Positions 44,547 through 55,398 of a stretch of DNA of 64,000 bases are shown piece by piece. Each line of letters begins with the position of its first letter. Position 1 is the first letter of the stretch. The translations under genes were made by a program, and so were the position numbers. The DNA comes from Linnemannia schmuckeri. Lineage: Eukaryota; Mortierellomycota; Mortierellomycetes; Mortierellales; Mortierellaceae. The stretch covers positions 1,364,001-1,428,000 of the forward strand of contig JANATG010000004.1 in assembly GCA_029449235.1 (NCBI GenBank). Reading direction: 5' to 3'. The notes beneath the pieces are model-generated. The model had not been told where the DNA came from. It was given only the letters and a program-made list of their open reading frames with translations, and did not search any database.

Positions 44547-46869
44547 AGTCAGTCGGTTGATGTAGTATATTTATTTGTTTGTTGATTGCACCAAGGTTAG
44601 AAGGAAAGTAGGTCTTGTAGTCGTTCGTTCGAGAGAGGGCATCTCGTGTCTGGTTTGTTTATCTCCTAGCCCTTTTTACTTCTGGTAGCTTCTCTTGTGT
44701 GTTGTATTGGTCAGAACACCGATTGTTAGTGATGGGTCCTTATTGTTGTTTCCCAACTGACCAACAGCTTTGCTTCTGGGCACATCCCCTTTTTTTTCTT
44801 AACACGCATTTTCTTGTTTAAAGTTGCAAAGATTGGGCGATGTCCTTTTTTTCTTGAGTGAGGCATGATCTCTCGGCAATGCACTATTTTATTTGTTGAT
44901 GTGAGTGTGTGGAGAGAGAGAGGAGAGAGAGGTAAGGGACTAGATAGGGGATGGAAAGTACATGGAGGGAAAATTACAGAGTGAGTGAGGAGCAAGAGAA
45001 AGGAAAGGGAGGAAAGGTACATCTAGGCAGGGCACGCATCATGCTAGCATTGTTGGACATGGTGTTCAATGACCTCTTAGCTGGCTGTCGTAGAAGCTAG
45101 GTGTATTTTTTTGTTGGTGTGAGCTGGTTGAGAGCACACCACATATTTGACTCTTTTTCTCCGCATGATACATACTTGAGGACGAAGGATTGGGCCATTT
45201 TTTTTGACGAGTTGAAGACAAAAGAAGGGAAAGAATAAGAGGACACACACAGAGAAAGAGAGAGGAGGATCTGTGATTGATCGAGGACCCGCGTAAATCT
45301 AGTCCTGCATACTCACCAATGTACTTACAAACACACGCAAACAAATACACACAAAACGCGTCCAATTTAAACCTCATTGTTCATCGGGCCCTTTTTTTGT
45401 CTTTGTTGCTGTCATCCTCGAGAGCAATATTTGAGCATTTTTTGAGCTAAGAAGGCAACCAGCAACAGCAATAGGTTATGGCTATATTGTCTCGCCATTA
45501 CTTGAATGAAGAAAAAAAGAGGTTTTAATAGTTGTCATTTGGTGGAAAATGTTGTTTTACTGCACTGAAGAAACAAGGGCACCATATATTTTAATGCACT
45601 TAAAATACACATATCTTTTTTGCAGGAAAGAGAGAAGATACACAGAAAAGACGTTTAGTCATTGCATGAGAAGTAAATGAACAAAAAAAAAAAGGAAGTT
45701 CATGTCGTTCAAAGTGTTATGAAGACGTAAAGTAGAACAAGAAAAATGTAGGAGAGGGGATGAACAATATTCAAGCAGAAAGACGAAGACGGTGTGAAAG
45801 AAAGGAGGGGAGGTAAGAGCAATTATAGGCATGAGCTTTCGTTATGCTATTGCTTCTGTTTACTGCTTGCTTGCTGGGCTATCTGGGATAGGCAGGTTTA
45901 GCTGGGCCTTGTCTTGCTGTCTTTTGCTCATTGTTCGTTTGAACTTGTATCATCCCTTCTTTTTTTTCTTCTGCAATCTTGTTTGGTCTAATGCATGATA
46001 TGAGCGACAACGAGAGAGAGAGATATGTAGTTGGGACATCGAATTGGTTGGGAGGGAAAGAAAAAAAGGAGGGTAAAAAAAGCATTGCGAAAAGGAATAG
46101 CAACAATATGTCATGCAGAGAGAAGGGTAAATAGACAGACATACAGACCCAGGGGAAGGACAGAGAGAGGGAAAAAGAAGGATGGAAGGGGAGATGCATA
46201 GAAACAGGGGATAGGATGCAGCAGAAAGGACGTGGAGAGAAAGAGGATGAAGAGAAGAGGGAAGATAGATTCGAGGGGTGGGGTGGGGTGTGTGGATGTT
46301 GGATGCTGGATACTGAATGGATACGGATGGGTCATTTTCTTTTGGTAAAGAAGGGGACAGCATTGAGAAGAGTGTATCTCTGATCCATCAAGAAAGGGCT
46401 ATTTAGTAAGGAGAAATGGATGGAGCTGACACACTTTGCAGCTTGCGCTTCGCTTTTCAGAGATACATAACACAGCTGGGTTGGGATAGGATGGGGCATC
46501 AACAGACAGACAATAGAAGCAGACATAGAGCAAGGAGGAACAGCACAGAGGTAGAAAGAGGCAGGCAAAGGCACTACTAACGCACAAACAAATCCTAAAA
46601 TGAGAAGTGAGAGAAAGAGGACAGTGCCCCGGAAGAGAGGGAGAGAAAGAGACAAGCAGGCTGACAGACATTGCATGCTTGTATTCATTTTCAACTAGTT
46701 CTATTTAATTCAATAGTTACAATATTCAATATGCTTGTTGCTTGTGATGTTGTCTTTGTCCACCTTTTCCTTTGCCTCTCTTTCTGTGTGTGTCTCTGTG
46801 TGCCCGTCCCTTTTCTCACCCACTTTTTCTCTTTCTCTCCCTCTTTCCTTTTTTTCTTCCTTTTCCTTT

Positions 46870-46910
46870 CTTCTCTTCTCTTCTCTTCTCTTCTCTTCTC
46901 TTCTCTTCTT
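46870..46910 (+). repeat. TTCTC pentanucleotide microsatellite
   Basis: About eight consecutive copies of a TTCTC unit inside a larger pyrimidine tract (about 46790-47160). Confidence 0.9.
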
Positions 46911-47038
46911 TACTCCCTCCCCTCTTTCTTTCTTCCTCACTCACTCACTCCCGACCTTCCTTCTCCTTCCTCCTTTCCTTTCTCTTTCCTTCCTCCGTTC
47001 CTTCCCTTTCCCCTTTCCTCTTTTCCCTTCCCTTCCTT

Positions 47039-47042
<4 letters not shown>

Positions 47043-47080
<38 letters not shown>
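47043..47080 (+). repeat. TC dinucleotide microsatellite
   Basis: About 18 consecutive TC units in the same pyrimidine tract. Confidence 0.9.
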
Positions 47081-47084
<4 letters not shown>

Positions 47085-48536
47085 CTTTCGTCTTCTCCAC
47101 CTTTCAACTTGCTCTTCGCACCTCTACTTTTTTTTTTCTTGACTATATTTTATCACCCCAGGCGAAACCCTAGTTCTTCATAGACTACCACCCCAGACTC
47201 AGCTTCTTTCCTTCCCTCCCCTGCGCGGTGCCTCCTCATTGGCCTACAAGTGTACTTTGCCCTGGCTCCAAAATCGGCTCTTTTCTGATATATCCAGTTC
47301 TCTTATACAACTAAGCCCTTTCATTTTTTGAGCCAACAAACGCAAGTGAATTGAACCTGGTTCGGTCCATTTTTATCCCTCTCTCATCCTCTCAAAGGTA
47401 ATTATTTTGTCTCATCTCACGTTTTATTTTTTGCTTTTTTAAATTTGCAACAAGCAACAAACATCGCTGAGCATCAACATCAGCTACAACCTGGGCCAAA
47501 GAGTCATTTGGAGTAGAGGAGAGAGTGATATAAACAAAAAATGGATTATCCTCTTCCTATCTTCCCGCCTGTCAACAATTGTCTTTTTTTTTTTTTTTTT
47601 TGTTGTTGTTGTCGTGTCAAGCTCTGGGCGTAGCTCAATTTTTGTTTTTTTATGGGGTTCATTCTCATCATTGTCGCTCACATAATTATAACACTAACGC
47701 TATTCGTGTCCTCCTCTCTTCTCTTCTGTCTTCTTTCTTCCACTTCTTCCTCCCTGTCCCTTTACCTTCCCTCTTTTTCTTCTCTTCTTTTCTTTCCCTT
47801 CTTTCTTTTCCTCATCATCTTCCTCCTAATCCTTTTCCCCCAATTCCCCCCTTCCCTTTTCTCCCTACATTCTTACCCCTTTCCTTTTCCCTTCCTCTTC
47901 TTTATTCTTCCTTCTTTCTCTGCTGTCTCCGTCGCACTCTCACACTCGCACTCGCACTCGCACTCACGACCGCTCCTTCAACCTCTTTACGCCACTACTT
48001 TCACCCCTGGCTGTGTCCTCCATCCTTCCACTCCTGCACTCGTGCTTCGACACAGCAACGATCCCTCCTCTTATTATACTTGTTTCTCTGGTACTCTTGA
48101 CCTTCAAGGCGTCCAACTTTTATTATTATTTTTTTATTTTATCTTATTATACCTCATCTTCACCTACAACATACGACGACCGACCATGGCTCGCTTTCTC
48201 TAATTCTCTTCGACGCTCCCTTCAGCTCGGATCCCTCCTTCGGTCGACGCCCTCCGCCTGTAGAAAACAACAAACTATGCTGCATACTCTGACCTCCTCT
48301 GCCCAACAAGCAAGCACCTCCTGCTCCTGCCCCATCCTGCCAACCCGACCTTCCCCTAAGGAACACGCCGTGGTCCTCGAACTTTGCCCACTTACCTACT
48401 TGACTGCAACCACTCCAACAACCTTTTCTTCCTCTACTACTATTATTGCTGCCACCGCCACCACATTGTAGTATCCTTTGGTCGGCTAATTTCTCGCTCT
48501 CTGTATCCCACCCAGCCCTCTTTTTAACCCTTACTC

Positions 48537-48537
<1 letters not shown>

Positions 48538-48581
<44 letters not shown>
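48538..48581 (+). repeat. Poly(T) run of 44 bases upstream of the kinase
   Basis: The longest homopolymer in the window, about 520 bases before the kinase ATG. It lies in the probable promoter or leader. Confidence 0.92.
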
Positions 48582-49099
48582 CTTCAACTGTTGTACCATC
48601 CTTTTTCTTTTTCTGTGCCCCCTTCTACTGTAAGTTATTCCCTTTTGATCCACCCAAAAAAAGTGTTCCCGCCATATTTTACTTGAACACACCTTTGAAC
48701 GCTCTATCCACTCTCGATTTCTTTTTCTTTTTCTTTTCGTTATCGTCAACACCCTGTACAAAAAGCTGTCCTTTCACCATCAATTGCCCACTTGCGCTCA
48801 CCAACACAACACCACATCTCGTTCGCATTGGCCATTTCCCGATAGTCCTTGCTCCCATCGAATACTTTTCTTATTCTCCTTGGTCGAGTCACTTCATCTT
48901 TTTCCTTCAACCTCAACCGGTCTTTGCTCTCTTCGCTATCTTTTCTCCAAGGATACAACTCTGTTACTATCGTCACTCCTCCCTAGCATCCCTATCATCA
49001 CCTCCCTTTCCACACAAAACACGGACCGTTACTTCGTCTTCTTCAAACCCGTCCCCCGCCTTCCATTCTCTACACGCGCACAGAAAAACTCGTAACATT

Positions 49100-50956
49100 A
49101 TGAGCACCTTGAACGCTATTGATTCTGTCACCGGTGCCCGGGAAAGAATCGGTGACCTTCTCCGTGACGGGATCCACCACGTTACCTACCAGATCCTCGA
49201 TGTCCTTGGTTACGGCACCTACGGCTCCATTTACCTCGCCAAAACCATCCCTACTGTCCCCGGCATGCTCCCCGTGTACAAAGCCATCAAGTGCCTGTCC
49301 AAGAAGGGCCTTACCCAGACACAGTTGCTCCTTCAACGTCAAGAAATTGATCTTCACCTCTCCCTCTCTTCGCCTACGAATGGTCAGCACCCTCACATTG
49401 TCGACATGTCCTCGGTCATCGAGACCAAGGACTCGCTCTACCTTGCCATGGAATACTGCTCTGGCGGTGACCTTTACGATACTATCACCTCCCAGCACTC
49501 TGCCGCCCGCGACTCTGGCGTTGATTTAGCTCCCATGGCTAACTTCCCCGGTCGCTGCCTTGATGTCCACTCTGACAGCTCTGTGGTCGATGCGATGACC
49601 CAGATCATTTCTGCACTGGTGCACTCTCACAGCCATCAGGTCTTTCACCGCGATCTCAAGCCCGAGAACATCTTGGTCGCCAGCGATGGTTCGCTCAAGC
49701 TTGCCGACTTTGGTCTTGCCACCAAGGAGCGCGTCTCGAACGACTTTGGTTGTGGCAGTTCATTCTACATGGCTCCAGAGCAACAGCCTACGCGTTCTTC
49801 GGTTGGCCGTCGTCCCTACTTGCCAGCAAAGTCTGATGTCTGGTCGCTCGGTATCATCTTTTTGAACCTTCGTTTCGGCCGCAACCCCTGGAAGCTTTCC
49901 CGAGTCGACATGGACGCGACCTTTGCTGCCTATGCCCAAAACTCTGATGTGCTGCGCGAGATGTTCCCAGAGTTGTCCCCAAGTGCCCTTCACTTCTTGA
50001 AGCGCGTTCTTTGTGTCGATCCCAACGACCGTGCCGACAGCTATGAGGCCCTGGAGCTCATTCAACGTGTCCACACCATTGTGGGCCATGAGCCAAGCGC
50101 CAACGACTTTGCTTCGATGGAGGAGTGCAATGAAGAGCGTATTGATTCTGACTTGATGTTGGATGATTCTTCTATTGGCTCCTCCCGGTCGTCTGTCCAT
50201 GGTTCAGCGTCTAGTTGCTACGAGGTTGATGAGGAGGAGGACGAGATCGACTCGATGTTCCGAATGGAGGACGATTATGGAGCTCGTCTGTCTGGACACG
50301 TCACCGTGAGCAGGACTCGATCTTGCTCGTCCAGCTGGTCTTTGGCCTCCTCCCACAAGTCGGGCAAGTCTTGGTCGGATATGATTGAAGAGGACGAGAT
50401 GGACTTTTCCCTGCCCGTCGAGTTTGAAGAAGCAGACCCCACTAGCACAGTGCCCTCTGACGATGTCGAGGCCGCCGGCGAGAACTTTTCGTCTGATAAT
50501 GGTGCTGCCGCCAACAGTTTCACCAATGGCGCTAGTGAGAACGCCAAAAACAACAGTAACAATAACAACAGCAAAAACAGCAACAACCCCACCATCACCA
50601 CAAACAATAACAACCACCCTGATGACTCCGATAATGACTACACCTCTTCTACCTTTATCCACTCTTTCGCCTGCTATGACCACCAATATTTCAGCCAACA
50701 TCTGTACCAACAACCACTCCACCACACGAGTAACGACTTCCGGGCACCCCCGCATCCATCCTGGTTTTCGTCCGCAACGTGGATCTACAATGAGCTCGAT
50801 CAAGAGCTTGTCCAAACTGGATTTGCCAAGCTTTCAGAGTTAGCGTTTCCAGGCACGCCTGTCCCAGGCCTTTCAAGTTCTTCTCCTCTAGCCAAGGTTG
50901 TTCCTCTTGGGATGTTTTCTTTTGAGGATGATGGGCTCTTGACCAACCCACCATAA
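49100..50956 (+). CDS. Ran1/Ksp1-like serine/threonine protein kinase
   Basis: A single-exon 618-aa protein. The kinase domain spans about residues 28-330: glycine loop LGYGTYGSI (36-44), the lysine of the AIK motif (64), HRDLKPEN (183-190), DFGLA (203-207), a shortened activation segment GSSFYMAPEQQ with Gln after APE, and SDVWSLGIIFLNLRFGRNPW. The APEQ and the LNLRFGRNPW helix are typical of the fungal Ran1/Pat1, Ksp1 and VHS1 group, which controls meiosis entry, nutrient signalling or filamentous growth. The C-terminal ~270 residues are acidic and Ser-rich, with an Asn/Thr-rich stretch near 475-515. The first in-frame ATG is used; the open frame upstream (48446-49099) has no Met and is poly(T)-derived. 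The leader is long and CT-rich with upstream ORFs. Confidence 0.85.
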   Translation: MSTLNAIDSVTGARERIGDLLRDGIHHVTYQILDVLGYGTYGSIYLAKTIPTVPGMLPVYKAIKCLSKKGLTQTQLLLQRQEIDLHLSLSSPTNGQHPHIVDMSSVIETKDSLYLAMEYCSGGDLYDTITSQHSAARDSGVDLAPMANFPGRCLDVHSDSSVVDAMTQIISALVHSHSHQVFHRDLKPENILVASDGSLKLADFGLATKERVSNDFGCGSSFYMAPEQQPTRSSVGRRPYLPAKSDVWSLGIIFLNLRFGRNPWKLSRVDMDATFAAYAQNSDVLREMFPELSPSALHFLKRVLCVDPNDRADSYEALELIQRVHTIVGHEPSANDFASMEECNEERIDSDLMLDDSSIGSSRSSVHGSASSCYEVDEEEDEIDSMFRMEDDYGARLSGHVTVSRTRSCSSSWSLASSHKSGKSWSDMIEEDEMDFSLPVEFEEADPTSTVPSDDVEAAGENFSSDNGAAANSFTNGASENAKNNSNNNNSKNSNNPTITTNNNNHPDDSDNDYTSSTFIHSFACYDHQYFSQHLYQQPLHHTSNDFRAPPHPSWFSSATWIYNELDQELVQTGFAKLSELAFPGTPVPGLSSSSPLAKVVPLGMFSFEDDGLLTNPP

Positions 50957-51033
50957 GTTCCTTTTTTTCCCTGTGGATTTTTTTTTTGTCCTAAACATTT
51001 TTTTTTTTCTCTTTTTTCTCTTTTTTTTTTCTC

Positions 51034-51042
<9 letters not shown>

Positions 51043-51076
<34 letters not shown>
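51043..51076 (+). repeat. Poly(T) run of 34 bases in the kinase 3' region
   Basis: Preceded by repeated TTTTTTCTC units. If transcribed, the kinase 3' UTR would carry a long U-tract. Confidence 0.9.
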
Positions 51077-51078
<2 letters not shown>

Positions 51079-51214
51079 AACCCCTTTTTTTTCCTTTCTT
51101 TTTTTGAGGAAGACCTAGAATGAACTCGTTTCCCTTTTTTTTTTTCGTTCCATGAGGGACGTTTTATTTCTATTACTATTACTATTATTGCTTGTTGTTC
51201 ACTGTAGACACGAA

Positions 51215-51220
51215 AATAAA
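51215..51220 (+). terminator. Poly(A) signal AATAAA downstream of the kinase
   Basis: AATAAA lies 259 bases after the kinase stop and past the T-rich block. It is the best poly(A) signal candidate for this gene. Confidence 0.45.
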
Positions 51221-52333
51221 ACAAACGACATCATTGCTCCTCAAAATGAATCACATTGAAAGGCCATGTGTATGAAAAGGCACCGTATTGGTGGACTAGC
51301 AATGCCACCTTTTGTTCTTTTCGTCAACGACTCATCAGCAATGGATTATGATCTCGCTACTTATATGTACTTCACTGCCCACATAATTAACAAACTATGA
51401 CAATCATTATAAGTCTGAGTATGTCTGTGCGTGTGTGAATATTAGTATGGTGTTTGTGTGTGGCTGGTGGATGACCTCGTTTCGTCATTTGTGGCATTGG
51501 ATATTGGATTTTCGACTTTGGGCGTGGAAGAGGCGGTGCTCCCGTTGCTGGTGTTTTGAGGTTGAAAAAGGAAGATTCTATTTACTGAAGTCCGATAGTC
51601 CAGTTCTTCTATTAATACCCATCTTCTTACTAAACAATCCTGCCAGTGAAGACTTGCCAGCGGGTGTGGTGAATTGGAACAAGAGTGGGCGAATAGGCGG
51701 GAAGAGGGACATGGGGATTTGGCTGGTTATTTTTGAGGAATGTTTCCGACGGTACAAATGTAAGCTTTAGGTGTGGGTTATGTGAGCGGTGAGCAGTATA
51801 ATTTTATTTTTTGCCTACAGAAAAGGAGGAAAAGAGAGAAGGGTGAAAAAGTGAACACACCTATGGCTAATGATATTTGTGTGTGGAAAAAGAGTAAAAA
51901 GGTCGTAAAAGGCGAGTGAGGTGCAGGAGTGGGTGGTGAGTGGTACAAGAGTGATCCGGTGGCTCGTTTCGGAGGGTATTTTGTTCAAGTAAACCAGCCG
52001 TGGCGATGGCATGAAAGGATGTATAAAAATGTAAAACAAAGGGACATCTAAGGGGTTAGGCGCCCCACAGACAGACAAAACAGATATGCACCTGATAGAC
52101 TCTTGAGAGCATGATAGACAGAAGACACATCTATGTGTGAGTGAATAGCACGGTAAACATCCTCGCATATGCAAAAAAAGAAAAGAAGGAGTTGCTAGCT
52201 TTTGCATTTTTCCCTCGCTTTTTTCATTTTATTTTTTTTTCTCTCTCTCTCACACACATTTCCTTTCCGCTCTTTTTTCCTTTTCTCCAGTCTACCTTAC
52301 TTACACCGCTCTAACAGAAAACCTCCATCCAAG

Positions 52334-54441
52334 ATGTCCTATTACCCCCCTGCTCAAGGTGCCTACGGTTACCCTGGTTACCCTCCTCAGCAACAATACG
52401 CTGCCGGCGCACCCATCGGCTACCCACCACCCCAGCCTGCCTACCCCGCCTACCCACCCCAGGGCGGCGCTCCCCCACCTGGTCAGCCTGGCTACGGATA
52501 CCCTGCTGCTGCCCCAGGCGCGCCCCCACCAGCTCCTTATGGCGCCCCCGTTCCCTACGGATACCCCGCTCCCGGTGCGCCCCCACCAGCTCCTTATGGA
52601 TACCCTGCTCCAGCTGCAGGAGCTCATCCTCCACCACTTCAGCATGCTCCCACCATGACTCATGCGCCCACCATGACTCATGCGCCCACAATGGCTCATG
52701 CCCCTACCATGCCCATGGGCCAGCCTAACTACTACCAACCCACTGCTGGTGGACCCACACCTCAACAGGATGCTGAAACTATTCACTCGGCTTGTAAGGG
52801 CTTTGGTACTGATGAGAAGCGAGTCATCAGTGTAGTTGGTAAGCAAAAAAGTTGTGGGTGTTATTTGTTTATGGTTGCTGTAGTACCTGAGGCAACAAAA
52901 CAAAAGGCTCGTTTTTTATCGGTTTCCTGTCGAGAATGTACAGGCCTCTTTACTTACTTTATCATACCATCTATCCTTTTTCCACCTAATAGCTGCCAGA
53001 CCCCCAGAGCACTTGGCAGTGGTAACCTCAGTGTACAAACAATTCTATGGACGAGATTTGGTGGAAGTTCTCGACAAGGAGACGAGCGGTCATTTCGGCC
53101 GAGCACTCCATTACCTCATCCTCCCACCCATCGTGCTCGATGCAGAGCTGATTTATCAGGCCTGCATCGGTGCTGGTACCAACGAACGTGTAAGTTCCGA
53201 TGTCACCATGCCGCTTAGAGACTACCAGGTTCTCTACCCTTTGATGCTTGTGTTTGTCACTTTGTATTGTTTTGAATGTTGCATTTGGTTTGTCTTTTGT
53301 TGTGGTTTGTTTCTGTTTGCTTGCGACAACAACAACATGAGCAGACGATCATGTCACTACTCGATTATGTTGCCGCCTGTACTGTTTTCTTTTTATATTG
53401 TGAATAATTGATCTTTGTACTAACCTGCCTGCCAACCTGTGGTCATCCATTTTTTTTGTTTTATTCTACTCTTTTATGATGCCAGTGCTTGATCCAGACT
53501 CTTGTGGGAAGGACCAACGCAGATATGGCACAACTCAAGCACGTTTTCCAGTCTAGATACCACCGATCGCTCGAGCAAACAGTCAAAAGCGATGTCAGTG
53601 GATACTTTGAAAAGCTGCTGGTCGTCTGCATTCAGGTAAAATACCTTCTTTGATTATACTGCTCATCCAACGTTATTGGAGAATGTAGCTTAACGATCTC
53701 TGACACCCTTCCATCTTCGTTCCTTAGGGCACTCGTGATGAGATTGGACATTACCAATACAATGTGGAGGCAGATACGCAGGCACTGTACAAAGCAGGCG
53801 AGGGCCGAATGGGCACAGACGAGTCGCAGTTCATTCATATCCTTACCAACAGACCCGATGCTCATCTTAGACTTGTCTTTAAGCAATACGAGTCCCGTTA
53901 CGGCAAAAAGTTTAGCAAGGTCATCATCAAGGAGTTTTCCGGATGGATCGAAACTGCGCTTGTTTACTTGGGTAAGTTTCCTCTTTCCTAGTGTGTATAT
54001 TTTACCGCATCCGTCCATTTTGCGCATTTTTTTTATTTTTGTTTTTGTTTTGAATGTCCTTGACGGCTGAGTTGTGTATACAGTCGTCATCGATTGAGCG
54101 TTTGTATGTTATTTCTGTATTACTTCTCATGCAAACCTTCGTCAAATACTGACAACTTCATTGTTTTCACCCCTTTAACAAAAATAGTTGAGTGGATTGA
54201 GAACCCAGCAATGTGTGTGGCCAAGAACATGGAAAAGGCTATGGAGGGCGCAGGAACGGATGATGCTTCGTTAACACGTTTAGTGGTTCGAAATCGTACA
54301 CCTGCCTTCATGGCCCAGATCAAGGCCAACTATACTGCCAAGTACAAAAAGTCGTTGCGCGACAGGATCAAGGGCGAGACCAGTGGAGATTACCGTCGTA
54401 CTTTGTTGATGGCTATTGGTGAGCCAGAACGAGGTTGTTGA
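52334..54441 (+). CDS. Annexin with Pro/Gly/Tyr-rich N-terminal domain
   Basis: Five exons: 52334-52838, 52993-53189, 53486-53635, 53728-53971, 54188-54441, giving 449 aa in phase. Residues 1-145 are a YPPP/GYP-rich segment like that of annexin A7/A11, ending in tandem HAPTM repeats. Four annexin repeats follow: SACKGFGTDEKRVISVV; QACIGAGTNERCLIQTL; KAGEGRMGTDESQFIHIL; EGAGTDDASLTRLVVRNR. The Ca2+-binding loop (K-GxGTD with a distal acidic residue) is kept in repeats 1 and 4, altered in repeat 2 (GTN) and R-containing in repeat 3 (GRMGTD). Annexins bind acidic phospholipids in a Ca2+-dependent way and act in membrane trafficking and repair. The long N-terminus is the self-associating type. 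Total length is normal for this subgroup. Confidence 0.94.
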
Positions 54442-54997
54442 GGGCACTGAAGGAGAAGGAGGAAGAACAAGTAATGTTTGTCCTTGCACTTGCGCTTGCC
54501 TTTATCTCGGCCGAATCAACTTTCTGCACGACTTGACGAGGACGGTAATCGAGGAGGAGGAGGAGTTGGCGTGAACATAAACCATCTAGAACTATTACTC
54601 AACCGCCATCATTGTTAAATAGCCCCACGTTCGCAATCACATGCACAAAATATATCAAAGCCCATACCCGAATTCCGAATTATGAAAGAGTGGCAAAAGT
54701 GATTTACTTATGATGTCCTTCAAAACTCCTACTTTTCGAAGAGGAGTTTGGCACCATTCGATGGGGAGCTTATTCATTATCAAAGTCTGCAACAATTGAC
54801 CTTGACAATGAACGCGCAAGACAACATACACACATACACACCACGATTCTTTCAAAGCTCGTTTATTCTCGAGTTGCTAATTTTTCTAAAAACTACTTGG
54901 TGATACTGATACTAATTCATATTTCATTTTTTTTTTCATGGTATTTTTTGGGATTAAGTGTGCAAGTCGATATCATGTTCTGCTCGAGGATCCTCCA
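54442..54997. other. Convergent intergenic region, annexin and WGR-array gene
   Basis: About 555 bases holding both 3' UTRs. A GAGGAGGAGG run lies near 54552-54566. No additional gene is supported. Confidence 0.45.
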
Positions 54998-55398
54998 TTA
55001 GGGACGGTGGGGACCCAACTGGCGAAGACGGTCCAAGGTCAACTCGGCGGGGAGCTCCTCACCAAAGTGTCCATACAACTTCTTGGCAAAGAGGGCGACA
55101 ATCTCGGGAAGACGGAGGTTATCAATGGGAGTGGCCTCCTGGGCTTTACCCTGGGCGGCGTCTCGGGCAGACTCCATCAGACGCTGGCCAGACTGGTCAT
55201 CAAGGCGCATGAAACCCTCCAACTCGTGAGGGGCGTCCTGCCAGCCTCCGACGTGGAGCGAGACCCAGGCACGGGGGCGCAAATGGCGGGGCAGCTCGCG
55301 GTAGGCCTCGGCAGTGCCCGAAGTCAAGTCGATCACGCCGATTGGAGCTCCGGTCTCAACGTCAATGCCTTGGTCAGGGAGGACAGGGAGGCTTGAGA
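54998..55398 (-). other. C-terminal unique exon of the WGR-array protein
   Basis: Encodes ~133 residues ending with the stop at 54998-55000. It has no similarity to the repeat unit. Motifs visible are GAPIGVIDLTSGTAEAYREL, HLRPRAWVSLHVGGWQDAP, a helical region and LPEIVALFAKKLYGHFGEEL. It might be a terminal structured domain; I do not recognise it. Confidence 0.85.

Larger units (their letters stand above)
44000..49099. other. Gene-poor region, second part, with CT-rich leader of the kinase
   Basis: About 5.1 kb without a supportable gene. It contains a 32-base poly(T) (44514-44545), purine-rich stretches (44900-45010, 46140-46650), a pyrimidine-rich block (46790-47160) with TTCTC and TC microsatellites, another CT-rich block (47690-47960) and a 44-base poly(T) (48538-48581). 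From about 47700 onward it reads like a long CT-rich 5' leader of the kinase gene, with short upstream ORFs at 48186 (MARFL) and 48277 (about 64 codons). Confidence 0.5.
50957..52333. other. Intergenic region between kinase and annexin
   Basis: About 1.4 kb. Bases 50963-51150 are T-rich (TTTTTTCTC repeats and a 34-base T-run at 51043-51076). AATAAA is at 51215-51220. Bases 51230-52190 show no coding signal. Bases 52200-52330 are a CT-rich annexin leader with a CACACA element. Confidence 0.5.

Noticed and set aside
45066..45377. Minus-strand frame with a start-like MAQSFVL and a GTATGT donor near 45195
   Set aside because: Joining the nearest acceptor gives only a ~17-residue peptide; no further exon could be supported.
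46671..47183. 170-codon ORF in the pyrimidine tract
   Set aside because: It is a translation of TTCTC and TC repeats in all frames, with no domain and no codon bias.
48446..49099. N-terminal extension of the kinase ORF
   Set aside because: The open frame is mostly poly(T) and CT-rich leader translated as Phe/Ser/Leu/Pro, with no Met before 49100.
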